Assembly (NCBI GenBank): GCA_964416665.1
Contig: CAYQFA010000005.1
Coordinates: 1-36,822, forward strand
Length of the DNA stretch: 36,822 bases
Direction: 5' to 3'
DNA from: JAKAGE01 sp964416665
GTDB taxonomy: Bacteria; Patescibacteriota; Minisyncoccia; UBA6257; 2-01-FULL-56-20
A model generated the notes under the pieces. The model was not told where the DNA came from. It made no database searches and saw nothing but the letters and a program-made list of their open reading frames with translations. Numbering within the stretch: the stretch's first letter is position 1; each line of letters opens with the position of its first letter. Both the position numbers and the translations under genes were made by a program. Positions 7,681 to 14,358 of the stretch are shown here, piece by piece.

Positions 7681-9050
7681 CGCGGGCATTGATTGTCTCG
7701 GCGCTTTTTGCTGTGGCGGTTTTCCTGCTTCCGGGGCGTGCCCATGCGGCATCGCTTTTTATCTCGCCGAGCGCGAAAAGTGTTGCCGTGGGCCAAACGT
7801 TTACGCTGTCTGTCGACGTCTCTTCGGCTAATGAAGCGATGAACGCCGCGTCTGGGGACATATCATTTCCCTCGGACAAACTCCAGGTACTTTCTGTCTC
7901 AAAGGCGGATTCGATAATGAACCTTTGGATACGTGACCCGTCGTTCAGTAATAGCGAAGCAGGAGGGGACGTGCATTTCGAGGGCATCGTGCTGAATCCG
8001 GGATTCACCGGCACCGCTGGCAACCTCATAACGATTGCGTTCGAGGCTATCGCACCCGGGGATGCCCCTATTTCCTTTTCGTCGGGAGCGGTGCTCGCAG
8101 ACGATGGGAACGGGACCAACATTTTAAACAATATGCAGTCTGGCGATGTCGCTATTGTGCCTGCCAGCGTTGAGAGATCATCGTCCGGCCCCAGCCGGAC
8201 ATCGGGATCAAGCGTCGCGTCAACGACCAAGCTCTCGTTGGCTCCGTTATCATTAAGCGAATTGCCCGGTCAGGATCCGACCGACCCGCAGCCGATTTTT
8301 ACATGGTATGCTGCCGGCGCGTCCTCAAGGGATGTCACCTATATGGTCAAAATAGGGGATGGGGATTGGTTCAATGCCGCGACGATCCTCGTTCCGCACG
8401 AGAAGAACGAATATCAATTGCCCCTTCAGGCGCCTACGCCATCAACTGAGTTGACGGTCGTTGCAAGCGACCTCGCGGGGGATTCGGCTTCGTCAACTAT
8501 TTCGTTCTCGGTTGCGCCGCTTCCCAGTCCGTCGATCGATGATTTTACGAAACAGGTCCCATCGTCGGATCAACTTTTTTCCGTTGAGGGCACAGCTCCT
8601 TCGGGCACCACAATCCGTATCTATCTCCAAAAATCTGACAGCATGTTGGTGTACGCTGCGCCGACCGATAACACTGGGCGGTGGGGAATTGCCGACGAAG
8701 CCGCCATGACGTCGGGGGTGTGGAAGCTCTATGCACAGGCGACGAATGCTCAGGGAGCTTTGAGCAAGACGACTCCGCAATATAGCGTGCAGGTCAATGG
8801 TTGGTTCGAGGACCTGTTCGGGCAGATCATCGAGTGGAGTATTATTTGCCTGGTGATCATCCTTTTACTTGGTGCGATCGTTTTTCTTGCCCTAGTCATC
8901 GTCCATCAAATACGGAAATGGCGTGTGTCTTCCAATAAAGAGGTGATAGAATTGGAAAACCGGTTGCGGAGCGACCTTGAGAGGATAGAGAAAGAGCTGG
9001 ACCGCAAAGATCAGGTACGGAAAAAGCGTGAAAAAACGGGTAAAGACTAG
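7650..9050 (+). CDS. Membrane-anchored cohesin-domain protein (second)
   Basis: 466 residues. A signal peptide (cleavage near AHA-ASL, residue 35), a cohesin domain (about 35-175; LFISPSAKSVAVGQTFTLS, MNAASGDISFPSDKL, SIMNLWIRDPSFSNS, LNPGFTGTAG, SGAVLADDGNGTNIL), two further beta domains, a membrane helix (about 394-420) and a charged cytoplasmic tail predicted to form a coiled coil (ELENRLRSDLERIEKELDRK). The cytoplasmic coiled coil is not present in the first cohesin protein and may contact an intracellular partner. The start ATG 7650 is supported by a -10 box 7 nt upstream and by the signal peptide; the frame could extend to 7584 but that would bury it in the previous gene. Its TAG stop shares bases with the stop of fmt on the other strand (CTAG at 9047-9050). 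Confidence 0.87.
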   Translation: MDGSSAQAPITRALIVSALFAVAVFLLPGRAHAASLFISPSAKSVAVGQTFTLSVDVSSANEAMNAASGDISFPSDKLQVLSVSKADSIMNLWIRDPSFSNSEAGGDVHFEGIVLNPGFTGTAGNLITIAFEAIAPGDAPISFSSGAVLADDGNGTNILNNMQSGDVAIVPASVERSSSGPSRTSGSSVASTTKLSLAPLSLSELPGQDPTDPQPIFTWYAAGASSRDVTYMVKIGDGDWFNAATILVPHEKNEYQLPLQAPTPSTELTVVASDLAGDSASSTISFSVAPLPSPSIDDFTKQVPSSDQLFSVEGTAPSGTTIRIYLQKSDSMLVYAAPTDNTGRWGIADEAAMTSGVWKLYAQATNAQGALSKTTPQYSVQVNGWFEDLFGQIIEWSIICLVIILLLGAIVFLALVIVHQIRKWRVSSNKEVIELENRLRSDLERIEKELDRKDQVRKKREKTGKD

Positions 9051-9913
9051 ACGCTTCGGGCGGTTTCGCCGTCCCTTTGAATCTTCAATATCTTCAGCGC
9101 GCCGTCAACGATGCGCGCTTCGAGCAATTTTACGCGCTTGCCGTTCCGGATGGTCCATACTCCCGGTTCCGGGTTGAGGGCATTGATGGTCCGCACGATC
9201 AGCGCAGCTTTGTCGGCGTCGCCGGCGGTCGCGGCATCGATCTCGGAATATTCAATGAATCCGTTTTCCGTGCCGAACTTCTTTGTGAACGTTGCCAGTG
9301 ATTCATCCTGCACGTGCGGCGCCGCTGTGCCGTCCAATAATGTCGGGATGGTCTTTATTAATAGTTGTGCCGAAAGCTCGGCGAGTTGTTTTTCGAGCGC
9401 CGAATAATTCGTGGCGAGCGCATCCAGTGGTATTTCTTCCTGCATATAGATCGCGCCATGGTCCATTTTTTCGTCCATGGCATAGATGGTCGTTCCGGTC
9501 TTTGTTTCCCCGGCGAGCAAGACCGACTGTATCGGCGATGCACCACGATATTTCGGCAGAAGTGACGGATGGGTGCCGAGCGTGCCGAGGCGCGGAATGT
9601 CGAGCACTGCTCGGGGAATTATTTTTGCATATGCCGCGACGACAAAAAAGTCCGGCCGCAGCGCGTTCAGCGTTTCAATGAACGCTGCATCGAGTTTTTC
9701 TGGTTGAAAAACGGTGATTGCCGTTGCCGTGCCAGCCGCCGCCATTTCATGCTCCGCAACGACCAATTTAGTGGATGGGGGAGTGATGATTTTCTTGCGT
9801 CCAACCGGACGATCGGGATTACAGACGAGCGCCACGGGCGGCATGCCTGCACGGATCAGACGGTCGAGAACGATGGCGGCGAACCGCGGCGTTCCAAAAA
9901 AGACGTATTTCAT
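9047..9913 (-). CDS. fmt: Methionyl-tRNA formyltransferase
   Basis: 288 residues, slightly short for the family (about 310). It formylates the amino group of Met on initiator tRNA using 10-formyl-tetrahydrofolate, in the cytoplasm. The N-terminal Rossmann part starts MKYVFFGTPRFAA; the catalytic and folate-site region reads THPSLLPKYRGASPIQ with the conserved SLLPxYRG; MDEKMDHGAIYMQ carries the DxG motif. The C-terminal OB-type domain is present but compact. It follows def by 22 nt, the usual pairing because def removes the formyl group this enzyme adds. Its stop codon overlaps that of the convergent cohesin gene. Confidence 0.95.
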   Translation of the reverse strand: MKYVFFGTPRFAAIVLDRLIRAGMPPVALVCNPDRPVGRKKIITPPSTKLVVAEHEMAAAGTATAITVFQPEKLDAAFIETLNALRPDFFVVAAYAKIIPRAVLDIPRLGTLGTHPSLLPKYRGASPIQSVLLAGETKTGTTIYAMDEKMDHGAIYMQEEIPLDALATNYSALEKQLAELSAQLLIKTIPTLLDGTAAPHVQDESLATFTKKFGTENGFIEYSEIDAATAGDADKAALIVRTINALNPEPGVWTIRNGKRVKLLEARIVDGALKILKIQRDGETARSV

Positions 9914-9935
9914 AGAATTGAATTGGATGGCGTTT

Positions 9936-10430
9936 TTATTGCTCTTCGCGATGCACTATTTTCGTCCGATCGATGAAGAGATGGCCGTTCAAGTGGTCGA
10001 TCTCGTGCTGGAATACCCGCGCAAGCAGACCCCACGCTTTTATTTTCAGCACCTTGCCATTTTTATCATAGCCCTTGATCGCCACCCGCTCCGCGCGTTC
10101 CACCTCGCCGAACGATCCCGGGATGCTCAGGCATCCTTCCTCGATCACGATCTTTTCGGTGCTTGTCCTTTCGATCTCCGGATTGAAGACGGCATAGAAC
10201 TTCGATCCGCCCTGCGCGTCGGGCACCTCCGCGACGAAGACTTTGAATTCGAGGCCGATCTGGTTCGCCGACAGCCCGACGCCGTTCGCTTCGTGCATGA
10301 TCCGTTTCATTCGTGCGATAAGTTCGCGGATCTCTTTCGGCGTGAATTTTTTGAAATCGAACGCCACCGTTTTTTTACGGAGGAACTTTTCATCTTTTTT
10401 GTGCGCAATGGTGACGATTTCCGGTACCAT
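9936..10430 (-). CDS. def: Peptide deformylase
   Basis: 164 residues, normal for the family. It is a metalloenzyme that removes the N-formyl group from nascent proteins. All three motifs are present: GVGLSANQIG (motif I), EGCLSIP (motif II, metal-binding Cys) and QHEIDHLNG (motif III, two metal-binding His and the catalytic Glu). The ATG at 10430 gives MVPEIVTIAH; a TTG two codons upstream also exists but overlaps the stop of the preceding gene. It is the middle gene of a three-gene minus-strand operon (10433 gene, def, fmt) with a 2-nt gap to the gene before it. Confidence 0.95.
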   Translation of the reverse strand: MVPEIVTIAHKKDEKFLRKKTVAFDFKKFTPKEIRELIARMKRIMHEANGVGLSANQIGLEFKVFVAEVPDAQGGSKFYAVFNPEIERTSTEKIVIEEGCLSIPGSFGEVERAERVAIKGYDKNGKVLKIKAWGLLARVFQHEIDHLNGHLFIDRTKIVHREEQ

Positions 10431-10432
10431 GA

Positions 10433-10693
10433 TCAATTTTTAGGATTTTTTAATACCGACATAAAATAGGCCCCTTTATTTTTCACGTTCACGCGTTCGG
10501 CGATGTCCTTCGCGAGTCCCAACAGCCGGTCGCCATTGTCCTCCTTCGCGAGCTTGATGTAGAGCGCCTTATGTTTCTCGTCGTGCAGGATCTGCGATAT
10601 CTCAAGCCCGATGAGCTGATACTTTCGATAGACATGGGATTCCTTCCCTCGTCGCTTGAGTTCCTTGACATAGGTATTTTTAGCAACGGTCAT
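10433..10693 (-). CDS. Small conserved protein of unknown function upstream of def
   Basis: 86 residues, Lys/Arg/Glu-rich, with the segments LKRRGKESHVYRKYQLIG and LAKDIAERVNVKNKGAYF. I do not recognise a domain. No signal peptide or membrane helix, so it is probably cytoplasmic. It leads the def-fmt operon, and the tight spacing to def (2 nt) suggests translation-linked expression and perhaps a role near protein synthesis, but this is only context. The ATG at 10693 is chosen because a -10 box sits 7 nt upstream; an ATG three codons earlier would fall in that promoter. Confidence 0.75.
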   Translation of the reverse strand: MTVAKNTYVKELKRRGKESHVYRKYQLIGLEISQILHDEKHKALYIKLAKEDNGDRLLGLAKDIAERVNVKNKGAYFMSVLKNPKN

Positions 10694-10700
10694 TATACCC

Positions 10701-10706
10701 ATTTTA
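10701..10706 (-). promoter_or_regulatory. -10 box for the 10693-def-fmt operon
   Basis: TAAAAT on the minus strand, 7 nt before ATG 10693, giving a leaderless mRNA. A TATAAT on the same strand overlaps the start codon itself and would start too late for this ATG. Confidence 0.5.
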
Positions 10707-10743
10707 ACGCAAATTTAACAATTCGAATACCGCATCCGAAAGA

Positions 10744-10772
10744 TTGATAATGACGCCATAAAAGCGTATAAG
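10744..10772 (+). promoter_or_regulatory. Promoter of the candidate RNA at 10779
   Basis: TTGATA at 10744-10749, a 17-nt spacer and TATAAG at 10767-10772. The predicted start is near 10779. The next protein gene on this strand (11154) has its own -10 box, so this promoter serves the region between. Confidence 0.5.
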
Positions 10773-10832
10773 GTAAGTAGCTAACTTATGCCGGTTAGCG
10801 GAGATGAAGGGTCGGGTCTCTGGCCGTAAGCC

Positions 10833-11054
10833 TTGATCCGATGTGGCCGTAAACTACTTGCGCGATCAGCGCTCTATGACCTCGCTGATCAACACAGTGA
10901 ATGCCAGCGCAAGCACGCGGCGGGCACATCCGAACACGAGAGGACGCGCCGGGCGTATGCCGTCGCCCATGCCAGACTTAAGAAGTATGGCCTCATTCCG
11001 CAAAGCATCTGTTGGAAGCCGTATTTCAACAAGAAAGCGCCAATTTATTTCTGA
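10833..11054 (+). CDS. Possible small basic protein with TTG start (doubtful)
   Basis: 73 codons from TTG, ending 17 nt before a strong terminator. The product would be basic, with HERTRRAYAVAHARLKKYGL and a C-terminal CWKPYFNKKAPIYF. The same frame also has ATG 10788, but a TAA at 10827 separates the two. No Shine-Dalgarno sequence or close -10 box supports the TTG, and its first third overlaps strong RNA helices. I list it because the stop-to-terminator spacing looks like that of a gene. It could equally be chance within a structured RNA. Confidence 0.3.
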   Translation: MIRCGRKLLARSALYDLADQHSECQRKHAAGTSEHERTRRAYAVAHARLKKYGLIPQSICWKPYFNKKAPIYF

Positions 11055-11065
11055 TCATCTGATCA
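11050..11065 (+). repeat. Tandem 8-bp repeat TCTGATCA x2
   Basis: Two perfect copies side by side, each containing the palindrome TGATCA, between the possible small ORF stop and the terminator. It may be a protein-binding site or part of the RNA. Confidence 0.5.
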
Positions 11066-11070
11066 TTCCG

Positions 11071-11120
11071 GCCCCATCACAGAGAAGCCTCGTGCCCGCT
11101 GTGCATGGGGCTTTTTCTTT
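11071..11120 (+). terminator. Intrinsic terminator of the 10779 transcript
   Basis: GCCCCAT (11071-11077) pairs with ATGGGGC (11105-11111), and an inner ACAG/CTGT extends the stem; TTTTTCTTT follows. It separates the RNA region from the protease gene. Confidence 0.8.
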
Positions 11121-11140
11121 CGTGTTTTTTTTAAAAATGC

Positions 11141-11146
11141 TAGAAT
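11141..11146 (+). promoter_or_regulatory. Extended -10 box of the S41 protease gene
   Basis: TGC then TAGAAT, followed by 7 nt and ATG 11154. A more upstream ATG at 11145 falls inside this box and is unlikely to be used. Confidence 0.65.
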
Positions 11147-11153
11147 GAACGCC

Positions 11154-12425
11154 ATGACAACCATGAAGAAGATTGGACAGGTTTCGATCGTTATTGTTCT
11201 GGGATTGGTGCTGGTGGGAAGCGGTTTTTGGATCGGATGGGATTCCGGGCGAAATTATCCCAAAAATATCGTTGTCGCCGGAGCGAGCAATATCGATCCT
11301 ACGGCTTCGACCACGGCGAACTTCAGCGTGTTCTGGCAGGCATGGCAGGATATCAATGACAATTATTTGAGGAACCCGAGCACGACCGATGAGGAAAAAA
11401 TGTACGGCGCGATCACCGGCCTTGTGGGCGCGACCGGCGATCCATACACCGAATTTTTCAGCCCTGCGGACAGTCAGCAGTTCCAGCAGGATATCACCGG
11501 CAATTTCGGCGGCATCGGCGCCGAGCTTGGTACGAACGCGTCGGGAAGTATTGTGATCATCGCGCCATTGCCTGGCACACCGGCGCAGAAGGCGGGATTA
11601 AGGCCGGAGGATGCGATCGTCGCAGTGAACGGGAGTTCAACCGAAAGCATGAATGTCGATGGCGTGGTCAATATCATCCGCGGCACCATCGGCACCACGG
11701 TGAAGCTCACTATCATGCGGCAGGGGTGGATCAAGACGCAGGATTTCACCATGACCCGTGAAAATATCCAGGTGCCGACCGTCAACTTCGAAATGAAAGG
11801 CGATATCGCGCACATCACGCTCACGGAATTTACGCAGGATGCGGATGGCCTGTTCTACCAATCGCTCCAGAAGGCGGTTGACGATAACGCGCAGGGGATC
11901 GTGCTCGATCTTCGCGATGATCCGGGCGGTTATCTTGAAGTGGCTGTCGATCTCGCGGGGTATTTCCTGAAGCCCGGTTCGCAGGTGGTGCAGGAGGTCG
12001 GTCGCGCCGTACCGACGCAGAATTACACGGCGAGCGGCAATGGCGCGCTCGACACCATGCCGATGGCGATCCTCATTGACGGCGGTTCGGCGTCCGCGGC
12101 AGAGATCCTTTCAGGCGCTTTGCACGATGACCGCAATATCCCGCTCGTCGGCGCGAAGAGCTTTGGCAAGGGGACCGTGCAGCAGCTTTTCAACCTTTCG
12201 GACGGTTCATCGCTCAAGATCACCGTCGCGCACTGGGTCATGCCGTCGGGCAGGATCCTCGATTACGACGGGCTTGTTCCGGACTATCCGGTGTCGATCA
12301 GCGATGCGGACATCAAGAGCGGCAACGATCCGCAGCTTACGAAGGCGTTGCAGGTGGTGCAGGCGGAGATCAATGGAACGCCGCTTCCGCCGGCATCCAG
12401 CACGGCGACGAGCTCGGCAAAATAA
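11154..12425 (+). CDS. S41-family C-terminal processing peptidase with PDZ domain (CtpA-like)
   Basis: 423 residues. An N-terminal membrane helix or uncleaved signal (about residues 7-27) places the enzyme on the outer face of the membrane. A PDZ domain (about 105-195; GIGAELGTNASGSIVI, GTPAQKAGLRPEDAIVAVNG) is followed by the tail-specific protease domain. The catalytic Ser is S314 in GGSASAAEIL and the Lys is K339 in GKGTVQ, 25 residues apart as in E. coli Prc. Such enzymes cut exported proteins near the C-terminus in quality control or maturation; the surface proteins nearby are possible substrates. A Pro/Ser/Thr-rich tail ends the protein. rplI starts 16 nt downstream and may be co-transcribed. 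Confidence 0.93.
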   Translation: MTTMKKIGQVSIVIVLGLVLVGSGFWIGWDSGRNYPKNIVVAGASNIDPTASTTANFSVFWQAWQDINDNYLRNPSTTDEEKMYGAITGLVGATGDPYTEFFSPADSQQFQQDITGNFGGIGAELGTNASGSIVIIAPLPGTPAQKAGLRPEDAIVAVNGSSTESMNVDGVVNIIRGTIGTTVKLTIMRQGWIKTQDFTMTRENIQVPTVNFEMKGDIAHITLTEFTQDADGLFYQSLQKAVDDNAQGIVLDLRDDPGGYLEVAVDLAGYFLKPGSQVVQEVGRAVPTQNYTASGNGALDTMPMAILIDGGSASAAEILSGALHDDRNIPLVGAKSFGKGTVQQLFNLSDGSSLKITVAHWVMPSGRILDYDGLVPDYPVSISDADIKSGNDPQLTKALQVVQAEINGTPLPPASSTATSSAK

Positions 12426-12441
12426 TAAAAAAAAGACCACC

Positions 12442-12891
12442 ATGAAAGTAATTTTTATCCAGGATGTTCGCGGGGTCGCCAAGCGATATGACATCAAGGA
12501 CGTAAGCGACGGCTACGCGCGGAATTTTCTTTTCACGAATAAGTTGGCCGAAATAGCGACGCCTGCGGCGATAAAACAGCTCGAATCCATGAAGGCCGAG
12601 CACGAAAAGGAGGACAAGGAAGCTCATAAGCATCTTGAGGAACTTGCGCAGAAGATCGCGGCGACGAAGATCCAGTTTGCTCTGAAGGCCGACAGATCCG
12701 GCGTGGTTTTCGGTTCGGTAAACAAGGAATCAATCTTGAAGGCCTTGCGCGAGCACAAGTTGATCAGCGCTGAGCGCGTCGACATCGATCTCAAGTATCC
12801 CATCAAGGAACTTGGCGAATATGTGGTGCCGATCGATCTCAAAAAGGGAATAACCGCGAAATTGGGAGTTGTTGTTGTGAAAAGCGAATAA
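12442..12891 (+). CDS. rplI: 50S ribosomal protein bL9
   Basis: 149 residues, usual length. N-terminal rRNA-binding domain MKVIFIQDVRGVAKRYDIKDV with the signature DGYARNFLF, a long charged connecting helix (about 45-75), and the C-terminal domain. The usual N-terminal GxGxxG is changed to GVAKRYD. bL9 is, from memory, missing in some Patescibacteria, so its presence is a lineage marker. It lies 16 nt behind the protease gene without a visible Shine-Dalgarno sequence. A frame extending upstream to 12040 exists but overlaps the protease and is not real. The last four codons lie inside a 42-bp palindrome arm. Confidence 0.95.
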   Translation: MKVIFIQDVRGVAKRYDIKDVSDGYARNFLFTNKLAEIATPAAIKQLESMKAEHEKEDKEAHKHLEELAQKIAATKIQFALKADRSGVVFGSVNKESILKALREHKLISAERVDIDLKYPIKELGEYVVPIDLKKGITAKLGVVVVKSE

Positions 12892-12979
12892 GAAAAAAGC
12901 AAAATAGGTTTTGTTCGGGCAAGGCACCCTCCGGGACGCCCGAACAAAGCCTATTTTGCTTTTTTCTTATTCGCTTTTC
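12879..12979 (+). terminator. 42-bp-arm palindrome containing the end of rplI
   Basis: The arm 12879-12920 is the reverse complement of 12938-12979 at 41 of 42 positions (the one exception pairs as G-U), around a 17-nt loop. The left arm includes the last three sense codons and TAA of rplI; the right arm carries T-runs. It should act as a very strong terminator and is far longer than one needs to be. Confidence 0.85.
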
Positions 12980-13007
12980 AGCCAAGGCCAAGGTATTGTC
13001 CCGTTGA

Positions 13008-13103
13008 TGGTGGTCTAGCAAGTGCACAAGATCAAAAAAACAGCCGTTCACGAGTGAGGCTGTTGGCTGTTTTTTTTGATATTCCGTACTTGCTAGACCA
13101 CCA
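13008..13103 (-). terminator. Nested palindrome containing the end of rpmA
   Basis: Outer arms 13008-13023 and 13088-13103 are perfect 16-bp complements; inner arms 13031-13045 and 13065-13080 match except for one bulged base in the A/T run; a 7x7 internal loop lies between them. The rpmA stop codon (13093-13095) lies in the right outer arm. The inner hairpin has T-runs in both directions, so it can terminate both rplI and rpmA. Confidence 0.82.
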
Positions 13104-13368
13104 CTGCAACCACTGTCGCTCTCTTTCGCGATCCATCGAAATGCGTCTTCATTTTCGTGCTGAACTTGACGGTGCCGTTCTTGCCGGCGAAAAGCGTGTC
13201 GTCATCGGCGCGAAGCACATTCGTGCCTGGCATATATTTCGTGCCGCGCTGACGGATGATGATCTGTCCGACCGCTACTTTTTGGCCGTCCTGAAGCTTG
13301 ATCCCGAGCCGTTTGGCTATGGAATCGCGGCCTAATTTAGTTGAACCTATAGCTTTGGTATGTGCCAT
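13093..13368 (-). CDS. rpmA: 50S ribosomal protein bL27
   Basis: 91 residues. MAHTKAIGSTKLGRDSIAKRLGIK and the conserved IIIRQRGTKYMPGTNV identify bL27, whose N-terminus reaches the peptidyl transferase centre. There is no N-terminal extension before MAH needing cleavage of the kind found in Firmicutes. Start ATG 13368 is supported by a -10 box 8 nt upstream and by family alignment; the frame could be read from a TTG three codons earlier. It is a single gene, convergent with rplI and divergent from the exonuclease. Its last codons and stop are copied in the outer arm of a long palindrome. Confidence 0.96.
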   Translation of the reverse strand: MAHTKAIGSTKLGRDSIAKRLGIKLQDGQKVAVGQIIIRQRGTKYMPGTNVLRADDDTLFAGKNGTVKFSTKMKTHFDGSRKRATVVAVVV

Positions 13369-13376
13369 ATCGCTCA

Positions 13377-13391
13377 ATTTTATGCTAGAAT
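13377..13391. promoter_or_regulatory. Back-to-back -10 boxes of rpmA and the exonuclease gene
   Basis: On the minus strand TAAAAT (13377-13382) lies 8 nt before ATG 13368. On the plus strand TAGAAT (13386-13391), preceded by TGC, lies 7 nt before ATG 13399. Only 3 bp separate the two boxes, so RNA polymerase can hold only one promoter at a time. Confidence 0.6.
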
Positions 13392-13398
13392 GCAGGTA

Positions 13399-14118
13399 AT
13401 GTCAACCACAAACAAGGTTGTTATCGATATCGAAACCATCGGCGAGGATTTTGATACCCTCGATAAGGCCACGCGCGAGAACCTGACGCGGTGGATCAAG
13501 CGCGATTCCGATAATGAAGATGAGTATAAGCTGGCGCTCGAGGATCTTAAGAATGGACTCGGTTTTTCGCCGCTCACCGGTCAGATCGTCGCGATCGGCG
13601 TTTTGGATAGCTATAAAAACGAAGGCGCGGTCTATTATCAGGCGCCGGGGCAGAAAAACCCGGAGCTCAAGGAAGACGGCGTCACCTTCAAGCAGATGAC
13701 GGAGCTCGAAATGATCCGGCAATTTTGGAAACTCGCCGAGCATTATCAGGTTTTCATCACCTTTAACGGCCGCGCGTTCGATATGCCCTTTTTGATGGTC
13801 CGCTCGGCGATCCTTGGGGTGCGTCCCACGAAGGACCTCATGCGTGGACGCTATCTTTATCAGAACAACCCCGAGGCTTTGCATATTGACCTTGCCGAGC
13901 AGCTTTCGTTCTACGGTGCCACACGGCGCAAGGGGAGCCTGCATTTATGGTCGCGCGCTTTCGGCATTCCAAGCCCGAAGTCCGGCGGTGTGACGGGCGA
14001 CGACGTTGGGCCGTTGTTCAAAAAGAAGAAATTTCTCGAGATCGCGAAATACAATGTCGGTGACATTCGCGCCACTCGCGAGCTCTATTTAAAGTGGGAG
14101 CAATATCTGCAATTTTAG
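13399..14118 (+). CDS. DEDDy-type 3'-5' exonuclease (predicted PolB-like exonuclease domain)
   Basis: 239 residues. Exo I motif VVIDIETIG (Asp, Glu), Exo II motif ITFNGRAFDMPFL (Asp) and Exo III motif YNVGDIRATREL (Tyr, Asp) give the four acidic residues plus Tyr of the DEDDy class of the RNase H-like fold. The order and the FNGRAFD segment match the stand-alone exonuclease family related to the proofreading domain of family B polymerases. It probably acts on DNA in repair; substrate is not readable from sequence. ATG 13399 is chosen because of the -10 box 7 nt upstream; the frame runs back to 13360 without support. Confidence 0.85.
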   Translation: MSTTNKVVIDIETIGEDFDTLDKATRENLTRWIKRDSDNEDEYKLALEDLKNGLGFSPLTGQIVAIGVLDSYKNEGAVYYQAPGQKNPELKEDGVTFKQMTELEMIRQFWKLAEHYQVFITFNGRAFDMPFLMVRSAILGVRPTKDLMRGRYLYQNNPEALHIDLAEQLSFYGATRRKGSLHLWSRAFGIPSPKSGGVTGDDVGPLFKKKKFLEIAKYNVGDIRATRELYLKWEQYLQF

Positions 14119-14157
14119 GCGCGAGCGATTTTAATAAAATCTTTATCTGCTTTTTGC

Positions 14158-14163
14158 TAGGAT
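14158..14163 (+). promoter_or_regulatory. Extended -10 box of the small membrane protein gene
   Basis: TGC then TAGGAT, followed by 6 nt and GTG 14170. It supports a leaderless mRNA with a GTG start. Confidence 0.55.
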
Positions 14164-14169
14164 GGACGC

Positions 14170-14358
14170 GTGGAAAAGATACGAATACTGTCCATCCGCT
14201 ATAAAAAGCAGATCATTTTTGGCGTCATATTATTTTGGACTTCGGCGTTCAGTTTTGGCGCAGGTTATTTAGCGAACCGCGAATTCAATCACGCGCCGAT
14301 TTTTATTGAAAAATGCTCGAGCGTCGATTCGTTTTCTTCGACCACGCCGCCTTGGTAA
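14170..14358 (+). CDS. Small single-pass membrane protein, unknown function
   Basis: 62 residues from GTG. A basic N-terminus (MEKIRILSIRYKKQ), one membrane helix (about 15-35; IIFGVILFWTSAFSFGAGYL) and a short outer tail NREFNHAPIFIEKCSS with one Cys. The topology suggests the tail is outside. I recall similar small proteins with a PI-(F/V/I)-IEKC motif in Parcubacteria but know no function. A -10 box 6 nt upstream and a terminator palindrome containing its TAA support it as a true, separately transcribed gene. Confidence 0.7.
   Translation: MEKIRILSIRYKKQIIFGVILFWTSAFSFGAGYLANREFNHAPIFIEKCSSVDSFSSTTPPW

Larger units (their letters stand above)
10779..11120 (+). ncRNA. Candidate structured RNA, about 340 nt, function unknown
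   Basis: The stretch is bounded by a -35/-10 promoter and an intrinsic terminator. Its 5' part has strong helices: GCTAAC/GTTAGC (10780-10799), CGGGTC/GATCCG enclosing a small GGC/GCC hairpin (10814-10842), and a perfect 8-bp hairpin GATCAGCG/CGCTGATC (10864-10890). A further possible helix AAGTAG/CTACTT (10775-10780 with 10854-10859) would close the first two, if transcription starts slightly earlier. I tested it by eye against tmRNA, RNase P RNA and 6S RNA and found none of their conserved blocks. The only open frame here (10833-11054) has just a TTG start. It may be a novel RNA, or a leader in front of a small ORF. Confidence 0.45.

Noticed and set aside
10779..11120. RNase P RNA or tmRNA
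   Set aside because: Size fits, but no GAGGAAAGTCC core, no tRNA-like ends, and no tag-peptide frame.
10843..11148. 101-codon frame overlapping the candidate RNA
   Set aside because: It runs through a strong terminator and into the next promoter.
12040..12441. Upstream extension of the rplI frame by 134 codons
   Set aside because: Overlaps the catalytic part of the protease gene; the bL9 N-terminus is clearly MKVIFIQD at 12442.
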